A DNA stretch of 40,306 nucleotides from Planctomycetota bacterium. GTDB taxonomy: Bacteria; Planctomycetota; Phycisphaerae; Phycisphaerales; SM1A02. The stretch covers positions 1 to 40,306 of the forward strand of contig JAAELP010000393.1 of assembly GCA_024226535.1 (NCBI GenBank), given 5' to 3'. Position 1 is the first letter of the stretch; the number at the start of each line of letters is the position of its first letter. The notes beneath the pieces were generated by a model. It saw only the letters and a program-made list of their open reading frames with translations. It had not been told where the DNA came from and searched no databases. Of the stretch, positions 32,096 through 39,747 are shown one piece after another. Made by a program: the position numbers and the translations under genes.

Positions 32096-33115
32096 TCAGC
32101 TTCCGCCGAACTGGACCAGGTCGTCGTATTCGAGGAGCGTGTCAGCGGAGTAATCAGGCTCGAAGATCGGCAGGCCGTCGCCGCTGACGCCCACCGGCGC
32201 CCACACCCGATTCGGGACGCCAGGGCTCCCCGGGCCGTCTTCGCTCGACATGAAGATCGCGTCGGCCCCGGCCGAGAGCAGCATGAACGCTCCGCGCGCC
32301 TGTCCGGCCAGGGCCGGGTGCTCCAGCAGCTTGGCGAACAGCGGTCCGGGGCGCGCCTGCGTCGCCGAACCCAGGTTGCTCAGGCCCAGTTGATCCCGGC
32401 CGAGCCTGCCGAGCTGCGGCGAGTCGAGGTACGGCTGGGCCGTCGCGAGCGTGAACTGCGGCGGCGCCTGGGCGCCGCCGAGCGCCACGAGCGGGCCCAC
32501 CGAGCGCAGACGCCGGAAGTAGAGGATCGGTTGTCCCCAGGAGTCGCGGAGCGTGGGCACGATCCCAGGCACATTGTCAACTTCCGGCACGACGCCGTTG
32601 GCGAGCTGCCCGTCGACGATCCCGAAGTCCTTGCTCGTCGGCGTGAAGTACGGCGGATACGGCTTGTTCCCGATGATGGGGCCGTCGCCGATGCGGTTGC
32701 GCTCGACCTTGATCCTGTAGAGTTCGCCGTCACCCAGATCGAACGCGATCTCGATATCGAAGTCGACCACCTCCGCGTACTCGGCGGCGCCGTCGGCCTC
32801 GCGCGTGTACCCGCCGAGAAGGTGGAGCAACGCGTTCTGCGTGCCGGTCATCTTCGGGTCGTTGGCGAGGATCGTCTCGGGCACGACACCGGGGTAGAAG
32901 TCGTGCTCCTGGTGGAACGCCTCGCACGCGGCGGCGAAGCCGCGCATGGTGGCCATCGTCGCCGTCTCCTTCGCCTTCTTGCGGGCCTGGCCGAGCGCGC
33001 CCAGCAGCAGGCCCACGAGGAGCACGATGATCGCGATGACGACGATGAGCTCCGTCAACGTGAACGCGCGGCTCTTCGTGCCCGGGATCGTTCGGATTCG
33101 GTTCAGTGCGGTCAT
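32096..33115 (-). CDS. Type IV pilin-like / pseudopilin protein
   Basis: The 339-residue product begins MTALNRIRTIPGTKSRA and FTLTELIVVIAIIVLLVGLLL, a prepilin signal with Ala rather than Gly before the cleavage point (residue 17) and Glu at position 5 of the mature chain. The helix is followed by LGQARKKAKETATMATMRGFAAACEAFHQEHDFYPG, the usual pseudopilin N-terminal helix, then a large C-terminal region with AFMLLSAGADAIFMSSEDG, which resembles the closing segment of type II secretion G-like proteins. I chose the inner ATG after AGGGGA; a longer upstream frame lacks the signal at its N-terminus. Confidence 0.88.
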   Translation of the reverse strand: MTALNRIRTIPGTKSRAFTLTELIVVIAIIVLLVGLLLGALGQARKKAKETATMATMRGFAAACEAFHQEHDFYPGVVPETILANDPKMTGTQNALLHLLGGYTREADGAAEYAEVVDFDIEIAFDLGDGELYRIKVERNRIGDGPIIGNKPYPPYFTPTSKDFGIVDGQLANGVVPEVDNVPGIVPTLRDSWGQPILYFRRLRSVGPLVALGGAQAPPQFTLATAQPYLDSPQLGRLGRDQLGLSNLGSATQARPGPLFAKLLEHPALAGQARGAFMLLSAGADAIFMSSEDGPGSPGVPNRVWAPVGVSGDGLPIFEPDYSADTLLEYDDLVQFGGS

Positions 33116-33266
33116 GAGCGTATTCCCCTGGCCGGTGGCGCGCGGCCAGCCGGCGGACGGTTTCGAAAACCCCGTCACGCTCATCCGCTAAGTGCAGGAT
33201 AGCAGGCGGGTTGCGGATGGTCGAGCCGGCAGGCGTTTTCGCCCGTGGGGCCCCGTGACATGCGGC

Positions 33267-33701
33267 CTAAAGGACCGCCTGGAGGTACTCGGCGAGGTAC
33301 CGGTCGATGAAGACCTTGACCGCCTCCGCCGTCGCCTCGGCGTCGGTGCCCCAGATACATCCGCGGCGCTCGATGAACTCCGGGTCGAGCTGGATCCGGT
33401 AGGCGTCCTCGCGGACCATCATCGTCGGGACGCGGCTGGCGAGGAAGGCCGTCGCCGCGTTGATCTCCGGGCGGCCGATCGTGAGGGTCGGCCGGAGCCG
33501 CAGGGCGTCGTCGTTGAGATACCACAGATCGCAGCAAACCAGCGGCTCGAACGTCATGGGCCCGTCCATCAAACCCTGGCGGGCGGCGATCTCGTCGCTC
33601 AAGCCGTACGCCAGCGCCCGGTCGTGACGCTCCGCCTCGAGGTGTGCCCCGACGACCAGCGGCAGCACCAGGTCAGCGTCGACGCCATCCACGTCCGACA
33701 T
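33267..33701 (-). CDS. Conserved-looking hypothetical protein, 144 aa
   Basis: The product begins MSDVDGVDADLVLPLVVGAHLEAERHD and has an even mix of helix and strand, including TFEPLVCCDLWYLNDDALRLRPTLTIGRPEINAATAFLA and VREDAYRIQLDPEFIERRGCIWGTDAEATAEAVKVFIDRYLAEYL. The last part resembles an ATP-grasp-free regulatory helix pair, but I do not recognise a family. The start is supported by AAGGAG 9 nt upstream. It is divergent from the small pseudopilin gene. Confidence 0.75.
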   Translation of the reverse strand: MSDVDGVDADLVLPLVVGAHLEAERHDRALAYGLSDEIAARQGLMDGPMTFEPLVCCDLWYLNDDALRLRPTLTIGRPEINAATAFLASRVPTMMVREDAYRIQLDPEFIERRGCIWGTDAEATAEAVKVFIDRYLAEYLQAVL

Positions 33702-33847
33702 TCGACGGCTCCTTCTCTCTGGAACGTGTCGTTCCTGCGGTCTGGGCAAAGCATACCAACCATGCTGCGGGCCCATCCCCCGAATCGGACCTGCCTCTGG
33801 ACTCTCCCCCTCGTCCGGCCGACTCAGACCATATGACACGCTGTCCT

Positions 33848-34360
33848 ATGTCAACCGACGATCCGGGGGGACGGCGCGCCTTCACGCTCATCGAGATCAT
33901 GATCGTCGTGGTGATTCTGTCGCTGCTCGGCGTGATCCTCGTCGCCCGCGCGACGAACTTCATCGGGCTCGGCCGCGCCGAGGCGATGGGTGCGAACGTC
34001 GGTCACATCCGCGAGCAGATCGGGTACCAGGCGGCGACGCAGGGCGCGCCGCTGGCGGCGAGCGGCTACCCGCTCGCGGTCGACGGTGGCTGGTTCCGAA
34101 GCAGCGAGATGCCGCGTCACACGTGGACGGGTCAGCCGCTGCTGGTTCAGACCGTGACCGCCGATCCGAACGACTACTTCCCCGCGACGAAGACGTTCGA
34201 TCCGAACGCCGGCGCCCAGCCCAACGCCTGGTACAACGTGTCCAACGGTTCCTTCTGCGCGCTCGTCGCCGACGAGGGCGACGCGGGGGAGACGCTGGAG
34301 ATGTTCAACATCGCGAACAACGTGCAGTTGACGAGCCTGGCGCAGACGACGCGACCCTGA
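33848..34360 (+). CDS. Small pseudopilin-like protein
   Basis: The 170-residue product begins MSTDDPGGRRA and FTLIEIMIVVVILSLLGVI, a prepilin signal with Ala before the cut and Glu at position 5. The hydrophobic helix is followed by FIGLGRAEAMGANVGHIREQIGYQAATQGAPL and a short globular part (WYNVSNGSFCALVADEGD), consistent with a GspG/GspH-like minor pseudopilin. Two ATGs lie 15 bp apart; the inner one is closer to the signal. It is on the strand opposite to the other two pseudopilin genes. Confidence 0.85.
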   Translation: MSTDDPGGRRAFTLIEIMIVVVILSLLGVILVARATNFIGLGRAEAMGANVGHIREQIGYQAATQGAPLAASGYPLAVDGGWFRSSEMPRHTWTGQPLLVQTVTADPNDYFPATKTFDPNAGAQPNAWYNVSNGSFCALVADEGDAGETLEMFNIANNVQLTSLAQTTRP

Positions 34361-34420
34361 GGGGGTTTGGCAGCGCGTGCGTGGGACGGCCGCGGAAGCG
34401 ACTACTCTCGGGCGGTCCGA

Positions 34421-34448
34421 TTGCCTCTTCGGCCTTTGTGTATATACT
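34421..34448 (+). promoter_or_regulatory. Promoter of vapBC
   Basis: TTGCCT and TATACT are separated by 16 nt; the -10 matches five of six. It overlaps the operator palindrome. This is one of the few AT-rich spots in the window. Confidence 0.7.
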
Positions 34449-34463
34449 CGAATATATACACAA
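34436..34463. promoter_or_regulatory. vapBC operator palindrome
   Basis: Arms TTGTGTATATA and TATATACACAA, perfect over 11 bp with a 6-bp spacer, lie over the -10 box and start point. In VapBC systems the antitoxin-toxin complex binds such sites to repress its own operon. Confidence 0.85.
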
Positions 34464-34473
34464 GGGGTGTCCC

Positions 34474-34707
34474 ATGGTCGCTACCGCGAAGATCTTCACC
34501 AATGGAGCCAGCCAGGCGGTCCGGCTGCCGAAGGAGTTCCGCTTCGACGTGAACGAGGTGTGTGTGCAGCGCATCGGCTCCGCCGTGCTGCTGTTTCCCC
34601 GGGAGGACGCGTGGGAACTGTTCCGCGAATCACTGGGCGCGGTGGACGACGACTTCATGGCTGACCGCAAGCAGCCCCCGAAGGCCGAGGAGCGCGAGGG
34701 GTTGTGA
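34474..34707 (+). CDS. vapB: VapB-type antitoxin
   Basis: The 77-residue product MVATAKIFTNGASQAVRLPKEF begins with the AbrB/SpoVT swapped-hairpin DNA-binding domain typical of VapB (K-x-F-x-N-G-x-S-Q-A-V-R-L-P-K), followed by RIGSAVLLFPREDAWELF and an acidic tail that would block the toxin. It would neutralise the VapC toxin and bind the upstream palindrome. GGGGTG precedes the ATG. It overlaps the toxin gene by 4 bp. Confidence 0.95.
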   Translation: MVATAKIFTNGASQAVRLPKEFRFDVNEVCVQRIGSAVLLFPREDAWELFRESLGAVDDDFMADRKQPPKAEEREGL

Positions 34708-35111
34708 CCCGCTTCATGCTCGATACGAGCATCTGTGTCGCGCTGCTTCGCGGCCGCGCCGAGCGCGTGGCGGCGCGCATGGAGACGCACGACATTCGGG
34801 AGATCGCGATCTCGAGCGTGACGTTCGCCGAGTTGCAATACGGACGGGCGAAGGCGACCCGTCCGGGCCGTCAGATGGCGGCTCTCGTCAGGTTCGTCGC
34901 GCCGCTGGCCATCGTTCCGTTCGAGAGTGCGGCCGCACGATCGTACGGTCTCGTGCGCAGCGATCTCGAACGCCGTGGTACTCCGATCGGTCCGCTGGAT
35001 ACGCTCATTGCAGCCCATGCCCACGCGCTGAACCTGATCCTGGTGACGAACAACGAGCGAGAGTTCAGCCGAATCAACGGCTTGCTCGTCGAAGACTGGC
35101 TTCGTTCCTGA
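34704..35111 (+). CDS. vapC: VapC PIN-domain toxin ribonuclease
   Basis: The 135-residue product (GTG start in a GTGA overlap) is a PIN domain. Asp7 (MLDTSIC), the Glu of TFAELQYG, Asp of LDTLIAAHA and the TNNEREFSRI segment supply the acidic metal site. VapC enzymes cleave tRNA or rRNA when the antitoxin is lost. Here all active-site positions appear intact, so the toxin should be functional. The gene lies tail-to-tail with prfA at 18 bp. Confidence 0.95.
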   Translation: MTRFMLDTSICVALLRGRAERVAARMETHDIREIAISSVTFAELQYGRAKATRPGRQMAALVRFVAPLAIVPFESAAARSYGLVRSDLERRGTPIGPLDTLIAAHAHALNLILVTNNEREFSRINGLLVEDWLRS

Positions 35112-35129
35112 CGGGGTGGATCGCGCGCT

Positions 35130-36212
35130 TCAGAGTGCGGCCAGCCGCTCGGCCGTGTCCAGCTCGACGAGCGCGTCCACGAGATCCTGCATGCGTCCGG
35201 CGAGCACCTCGCCGAGGTTGAACGACCGGCCGAGCCGGTGGTCGACGACGAGGTTGTCCTTGAAGCGGTAGGTGCGGATCTTCTCGGCGCGGCTGCCGGA
35301 GCCGATCATGCCCTTGCGCTCCTCGGAGCGTTGCGCTTCCTGCTCGGCCTTCTGCTGCTCGTAGAGACGCGCCCGCAAGAGCTTCCACGCCTTCTCGCGG
35401 TTCTGCGCCTGGCTCTTCGTATCCTGCATGCGCACCTCGATCCCCGACGGCCCGTGGATGAGGTGCACGGCGGTAGCGACCTTGTTGACGTTCTGCCCGC
35501 CGGGGCCCTGGGAGGTGGTGATCATCTCCTTGACGTCGCCGGCGTCGAGCTGGACTTCGACTTCCTCCGGCTCCGGCAACACGGCGATCGTGGCCGTCGA
35601 GGTGTGGATGCGCCCTTGCGCCTCGGTGGCGGGGACCCGCTTCACCTGGTGCGTCCCGCCTTCGTAGCCGAGCTGCGCCCAGACGCCCTCGCCGGAGACG
35701 GTGAGGATCGCCTGCTTGAATCCACCCTGCTCGCCGGGCGAGGCGTCGAGGATGTCCACCTTCCAGCGGCGCTCCGCCGCGTAGCGCCGATACATCTCGA
35801 CGAGGTCGCCGACGAAGAGCGCCGCCTCGTCGCCGCCGACACCGGCGCGGGCCTCGATGATGATCGACGCGACGGACTGATCGTCGGCGGTGACGAGCCG
35901 GCGCTGCACGCCCTCGATGAGCGCGTCGGCCTTCTCGCGCAGCTCTGGCAGCTCCTCGCGGGCGAGCTCGACGAGTTCGGCGTCGTCACCGGCGTCGATG
36001 ACCGACTGCATCTCGTCGATCTGCTCGACGCAGGCGCGGTAGGCGCGGTAGTCGGCGACGACCGGCTCGAGGGCGGCGATCTTCTTCGACACCGTCGTCA
36101 CGCGGCGGTGGTCGCCCATGACCTCCGGGTCCTCCAGCGACCGACGCAGCTCGGTTTGCTGGGCCTCGAGATCCTCGAGCCGGGCGATGATGTTGGTGGA
36201 GACGCTGACCAT
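35130..36212 (-). CDS. prfA: Peptide chain release factor 1
   Basis: The 360-residue product terminates translation at UAA and UAG. It has the G-G-Q motif that triggers hydrolysis (SQGPGGQNVNKVATAV) and the RF1 codon-recognition segment RVPATEAQGRIHTSTATIAVLPE with P-A-T. The domain order and length equal E. coli RF1. I chose the ATG giving MVSVSTNIIARL; a GTG lies three codons upstream. It follows rpmE by about 110 bp on the same strand, the usual rpmE-prfA order. Confidence 0.97.
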   Translation of the reverse strand: MVSVSTNIIARLEDLEAQQTELRRSLEDPEVMGDHRRVTTVSKKIAALEPVVADYRAYRACVEQIDEMQSVIDAGDDAELVELAREELPELREKADALIEGVQRRLVTADDQSVASIIIEARAGVGGDEAALFVGDLVEMYRRYAAERRWKVDILDASPGEQGGFKQAILTVSGEGVWAQLGYEGGTHQVKRVPATEAQGRIHTSTATIAVLPEPEEVEVQLDAGDVKEMITTSQGPGGQNVNKVATAVHLIHGPSGIEVRMQDTKSQAQNREKAWKLLRARLYEQQKAEQEAQRSEERKGMIGSGSRAEKIRTYRFKDNLVVDHRLGRSFNLGEVLAGRMQDLVDALVELDTAERLAAL

Positions 36213-36324
36213 GGGGCGCACCGGATCAAGGCCCCGAGAGAGGGCCGAGGCTGGCGGGGATCAGGATATCGTGCGAGCGGGGCGGGACCGGGCCGGCGGC
36301 CCGGGAAGCCGGGAAGGGGGGCGG

Positions 36325-36558
36325 CTAGGACTTCTTCTTGTCCTTCTTCTTGAAGTAGTCGCCCTGGAACTTCCGCTGGAACTTCTCGACGCGGCCCGCG
36401 GTGTCCACGAACGAGCTCTTGCCGGTGAAGAACGGGTGGGAGCCCGACCAGATCTCGACGTTCATCTCCGGGACCGTCGCCCCCACCGTCATGACTTGCT
36501 CGCCACGGTAGAAGACCTTGCAGTCCTGGTAGTACTTGGGGTGGATCTTGTCTTTCAT
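36325..36558 (-). CDS. rpmE: 50S ribosomal protein L31, zinc-free type
   Basis: The 77-residue product begins MKDKIHPKYYQDCKVFY and contains SHPFFTGKSSFVDTAGRVEKFQRKF, the L31 hallmark. The paired cysteines of the zinc-binding form are replaced (KVFYRGEQV and IWSGSHPF), leaving one Cys, so it does not need zinc. A lysine-rich tail (KKKDKKKS) follows. L31 bridges the large and small subunits. Confidence 0.96.
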   Translation of the reverse strand: MKDKIHPKYYQDCKVFYRGEQVMTVGATVPEMNVEIWSGSHPFFTGKSSFVDTAGRVEKFQRKFQGDYFKKKDKKKS

Positions 36559-36733
36559 CGGATCGCTCGTCGGGACCGGGTCGGTCGGCTGGGGAAGGGA
36601 AACGGCTGGGGAAGGGGCACGGCGGGGGCAGGGGGGGCGGAACTGGCCCGCCGGACGGCCGAGGCCCTTCCGGGCGGCCTCAGGCGAGCCCCACAGTCTA
36701 GGCCCCGGTCCTGAATCTGCAACCCGGGAGTGG

Positions 36734-36761
36734 TTGACGGGGCCCCGTTGGCCGATATCCT
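36734..36761 (+). promoter_or_regulatory. Promoter candidate of tRNA-Asn
   Basis: TTGACG and TATCCT are separated by 16 nt. The tRNA starts about 60 nt downstream. It is divergent from rpmE. Confidence 0.6.
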
Positions 36762-36821
36762 TCTCGATCGCAGCCCGGGGATGGCGTTCTCGTGATCCCG
36801 GGGCATGCACCGACAACCGAA

Positions 36822-36894
36822 TCCCCTGTAGCTCAATTGGTAGAGCGAGCGGCTGTTAACCGCTAGGTTGCTGGTTCGAGTCCAGCCGGGGGAG
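36822..36894 (+). tRNA. tRNA-Asn (anticodon GTT)
   Basis: Cloverleaf: acceptor TCCCCTG with CGGGGGA (one G-T pair), D-arm AGCTCAATTGGTAGAGC, anticodon stem AGCGG/CCGCT around CTGTTAA, T-arm with GGTTCGAGTCC. CCA is not encoded. Confidence 0.97.
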
Positions 36895-36994
36895 CTTTCC
36901 CACCAGGTCGCGGAATATGATGCGACCGAGCGGTGAACGGCGACGCGTGTGCGTCGGCGGGACCCGCGACCAGTTCGTGAACGACACCGCATCG

Positions 36995-37031
36995 CCTCAA
37001 AGCCCTGCTCTGTCTTCACCATGTTTTGAGG
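36995..37031 (+). promoter_or_regulatory. Hairpin covering the ribosome-binding site of the RRM gene
   Basis: CCTCAAA (36995-37001) can pair with TTTGAGG (37025-37031). The right arm contains GAGG, the Shine-Dalgarno sequence 8 nt before the ATG. A TATGAT at 36916-36921 may be the -10 box, giving a leader of about 110 nt. Confidence 0.5.
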
Positions 37032-37039
37032 TTTGTGCG

Positions 37040-37333
37040 ATGAAACTGTACGTAGGCAACATCAGCTTCGACACCAACGAGGACACGCTTCGCAACACGT
37101 TCGCCGAGCACGGCGACGTGGAGGAAGTGGCGGTCATCACCGATCGCGACACCGGCCGCCCGCGCGGCTTCGCGTTCGTCACCTTCCGCGAGGAAAGCGC
37201 CGCTCGCAACGCGATCGACGCCCTCAACGGCAAGGAGCTCGACGGCCGCGCCCTGAACGTCAACGAGGCCAAGGCCAAGACCGGCGGCGGCGGCGGTGGC
37301 GGCGGCGGCGGCGGTCGCCGTGGTGGCTGGTAA
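37040..37333 (+). CDS. RRM-type RNA-binding protein, glycine-rich tail
   Basis: The 97-residue product MKLYVGNISFDTNEDTLRNTF is one RNA-recognition motif: RNP2 (KLYVGNI) and RNP1 (RGFAFVTF) are both complete. The tail is 11 glycines followed by RRGGW. It resembles the glycine-rich cold-inducible RNA-binding proteins of cyanobacteria and planctomycetes and would bind single-stranded RNA, perhaps as an RNA chaperone. I chose the start after GAGG; a longer frame through the tRNA gap is not protein-like. A strong stem follows about 50 bp downstream. Confidence 0.94.
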   Translation: MKLYVGNISFDTNEDTLRNTFAEHGDVEEVAVITDRDTGRPRGFAFVTFREESAARNAIDALNGKELDGRALNVNEAKAKTGGGGGGGGGGGRRGGW

Positions 37334-37384
37334 GGCCCCGCTGGCGTGACCGGGTGATCGCATCCGGTCGGAACGCAAACGACT

Positions 37385-37418
37385 CAGGACGCCGAGGCGA
37401 TGATGCCTCGGCGTCCTG
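37385..37418 (+). terminator. Terminator-like hairpin after the RRM gene
   Basis: A perfect 14-bp stem (CAGGACGCCGAGGC with GCCTCGGCGTCCTG) with a GATGAT loop. The following T-run is weak (TCGTT), so efficiency is uncertain; it may work from both directions. Confidence 0.7.
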
Positions 37419-37527
37419 TCGTTAAAGAGGATGGGGGGACGGGGCTCGGCGACCAGAAGGGGGCGGGTTGGCCGACTCTCGGTTCACCTATCGAAGCCAT
37501 CGGCGCGTCTGAGTCCGAACGAAGCGG

Positions 37528-38964
37528 TCAGGGGCCAGGTGTACCGCAGAGCGACTCAACGACATCGACAGCTCTGTACGAGTGAGCGCCTGGCTCGAGG
37601 AACCTCGCGACGCTTGCGACATCGTCTCCAGACGTGATGAGCGGCTTCTCCTGTTCGCCGTCACGGCGGATCTGGCCGAGGCCGATGTTCGCCAGCAATC
37701 CGTTGCATACGCACTCGCGGCCGCGCGTATCCTCCTCTTCGCCGCCCTTGCGCACGTAGTCCTCCACTGGCTCGGCCGGGCATCGCCAGCCGAGCGTGCC
37801 GCCTGCCGTCTTGTACGCATGCCGCAAGTACCCCAGGTCGCAGATGCGCGCTCTCTTCTCAGAGGTCGTGGAGTCAGAGTGAGTGTCCTCCATCTGGAGG
37901 ACCTTGAACGGAAAACCGGTCGGTGACGCGATTGGATCGGCGAGGATCCTGGCACCACCCATGCGGCTCATGGCCAACACACGCTCCTTCAACTCGTGAT
38001 CGAGCCCGGATTCTTCGCAATAGGCGAACGCTGTTCCAATCTGAACTCCAGCCGCACCCAGCCGGAGCGCCTCGGCTACGCGGCCCGGCTCCGCGTAGGA
38101 ACCGGCGAGCCAGAACGGACGCCCCAACGCTCTGATCGCTTCAAGGTCGGGAACGTCGCGTTCACCGTAGATCGGCTCCCCTTCGACGCTCAGCTTCAGG
38201 CGTCCGCGCGGCGGCGCGTTGTGCCCCCCCGCGGTGGGGCCTTCGATCACGAACCCGTTCACTCGACCGCTGGCCTTGCGTGCGAGCATGTTCGCGAGCG
38301 TCGCGGAGGAGACGATGGCAAGGAAGTCGGGCCGGACGAGGTCTGGCGCTTTGCCGCCGCAGAACGGGCCGGGATCGAAACGAGTCGTGAACTCATCGTT
38401 GCGATCGGCGCCTTGAACATCGAGGCACAGCTCAGCGGGCTGTCCCTGGGCAAATCGATCAAGGACGCCGGGGATCGCTCTCGGGATGCCCGCGCCCATG
38501 AGGACGTACGTCACGCCGGCGAGCATTGCGCCATAAATGGAATGCAGAGTCGGGAGCTGGATCTTCTCGAGGAAGTTGATCCCGACCGGCCGATCGTGGC
38601 CTTCCCTGGCAAGGAACACCTCCACGAAGTTGCCTGCCACGAGCAACTCCTCCATGTGACGCGATGGATTCTCGCTCGGGATCGGCTTGGCGCAGAACGG
38701 CTTGTCCTCGGGCTTGCCGCCGGGGATGAAGTAGCGATCAAGGAGTCGTTGCGCGACACCGGGGATCGGGAATCGATCGAGCGCCCTGCGCATGTGACCG
38801 CCCACGTCTCCAAGTTGCAGACGTCTGGCCAGAATCACATCCATCGCTGTTCCGGACACCACGCCGAGCTGACCCGCTTTCGACACGGCGCGCGCGAGCG
38901 ACCATCCGGAGACGCCCGCTCCCATTCCGCCTTGGATGATTGTCGGCAGCGGCTCACAGTTCAT
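37528..38964 (-). CDS. Nitronate monooxygenase / PfaD-like FMN enzyme
   Basis: The 478-residue product is an FMN-binding TIM barrel: IIQGGMGAGVSGWSLARAVSKAGQLGVVSGTA at the start, then GPTAGGHNAPPRG, FWLAGSYAEPGRVAEALRLGAAGVQIGTAFAYCEESG near the end of the barrel. It is longer than simple nitronate monooxygenases and, with the FIPGGKPEDKPF and YGAMLAGVTYVLMGAGIP segments, closer to the PfaD/2-nitropropane dioxygenase branch linked to polyketide or fatty-acid reduction. The natural substrate cannot be told. About 100 residues after the barrel include several cysteines (RECVCNGL). Confidence 0.85.
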   Translation of the reverse strand: MNCEPLPTIIQGGMGAGVSGWSLARAVSKAGQLGVVSGTAMDVILARRLQLGDVGGHMRRALDRFPIPGVAQRLLDRYFIPGGKPEDKPFCAKPIPSENPSRHMEELLVAGNFVEVFLAREGHDRPVGINFLEKIQLPTLHSIYGAMLAGVTYVLMGAGIPRAIPGVLDRFAQGQPAELCLDVQGADRNDEFTTRFDPGPFCGGKAPDLVRPDFLAIVSSATLANMLARKASGRVNGFVIEGPTAGGHNAPPRGRLKLSVEGEPIYGERDVPDLEAIRALGRPFWLAGSYAEPGRVAEALRLGAAGVQIGTAFAYCEESGLDHELKERVLAMSRMGGARILADPIASPTGFPFKVLQMEDTHSDSTTSEKRARICDLGYLRHAYKTAGGTLGWRCPAEPVEDYVRKGGEEEDTRGRECVCNGLLANIGLGQIRRDGEQEKPLITSGDDVASVARFLEPGAHSYRAVDVVESLCGTPGP

Positions 38965-38996
38965 AGATCGCGGCGCGATTGTCGTACGTCACGGCA

Positions 38997-39037
38997 TGCT
39001 CAGAGACGGGGAACCCACCCTGTTTTGGTTCTGAGCA
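38997..39037. repeat. 8-bp inverted repeat upstream of the PfaD-like gene
   Basis: TGCTCAGA (38997-39004) and TCTGAGCA (39030-39037) are perfect reverse complements with a 25-nt loop, in the 104-bp gap before the gene start. It may be a regulator site or a weak terminator of the gene upstream on the same strand. Confidence 0.5.
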
Positions 39038-39068
39038 GGTGCGGATCCTCATTGACCGCCGTCAAGTC

Positions 39069-39617
39069 TCAAGCTGGGGCATCGGTATCGAGAATCTCCT
39101 GCACCCGCGCACCAAGCGGCTTGCCGCACTCGGGGCAGTTCGGGCCGGGCGAACCGATCAGAGTATAGCCGCAAGGAACGCAGATCGGCACACCACGATC
39201 GAGCAGTTCCTTCCGCAGCATCTTCTGAGCATGCCGATTCGTAACCCATATCCCCAGGAGAACACAAGGGATCATGACCGGCAACACGAGTATTAGCTTG
39301 AGCGTGGTGTAGCTGATCGGCAAGCCGATCCCAGACAGAACCGTGCGCAGCAGCACGGTGATCGCAAGGCAGGATACGGCCGCCACCGCCCACGCGAGAT
39401 AGAACTGCCGCCGAAAGATCATCCTGAGCCGGACTCGCCGTAACGCCTGACGGCCCTCCTCATCCGTCGGGAACAAAGCAAGCTCCGGGAAACTCGTCAG
39501 CGAACCGGCACCATGATCCCACACAGCGCGCCAAGCCCTCTGAAGCGGCGAGCGCGATACACGCCCGGAGCTCGAGCCTCGCTCAGGATGATCGAGTGGC
39601 GGCTGCTGCATCATCAT
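39069..39617 (-). CDS. Two-span membrane protein with C-terminal zinc ribbon
   Basis: The 182-residue product has two hydrophobic spans at about residues 74-92 and 104-124 (LAWAVAAVSCLAITVLL, TLKLILVLPVMIPCVLLGIWV) and ends with a zinc ribbon: VPICVPCGYTLIGSPGPNCPECGKPLG, i.e. C-x2-C and C-x2-C. The ribbon would face the cytoplasm. The start lies in a row of three ATGs; I used the first. Function is unknown; planctomycete genomes encode many small proteins with this 'C-x2-C-G-Y-x-L' ribbon. Confidence 0.8.
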   Translation of the reverse strand: MMMQQPPLDHPERGSSSGRVSRSPLQRAWRAVWDHGAGSLTSFPELALFPTDEEGRQALRRVRLRMIFRRQFYLAWAVAAVSCLAITVLLRTVLSGIGLPISYTTLKLILVLPVMIPCVLLGIWVTNRHAQKMLRKELLDRGVPICVPCGYTLIGSPGPNCPECGKPLGARVQEILDTDAPA

Positions 39618-39747
39618 CGTCACGATCCACCGGCATGGTACGGGAACGACCAGCCGACCCCAGGTGCGGGAGAGCCCCTCGCTCCGCCTGGGGAGCGCCC
39701 TCAGCCCTGGTCGGGCAGCGATAAGGTAGACTGGGCGTGAGCTGACT

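Noticed and set aside
38997..39037. Intrinsic terminator of the zinc-ribbon gene
   Set aside because: The stem is only 8 bp with a 25-nt loop and no T-run follows on the minus strand.
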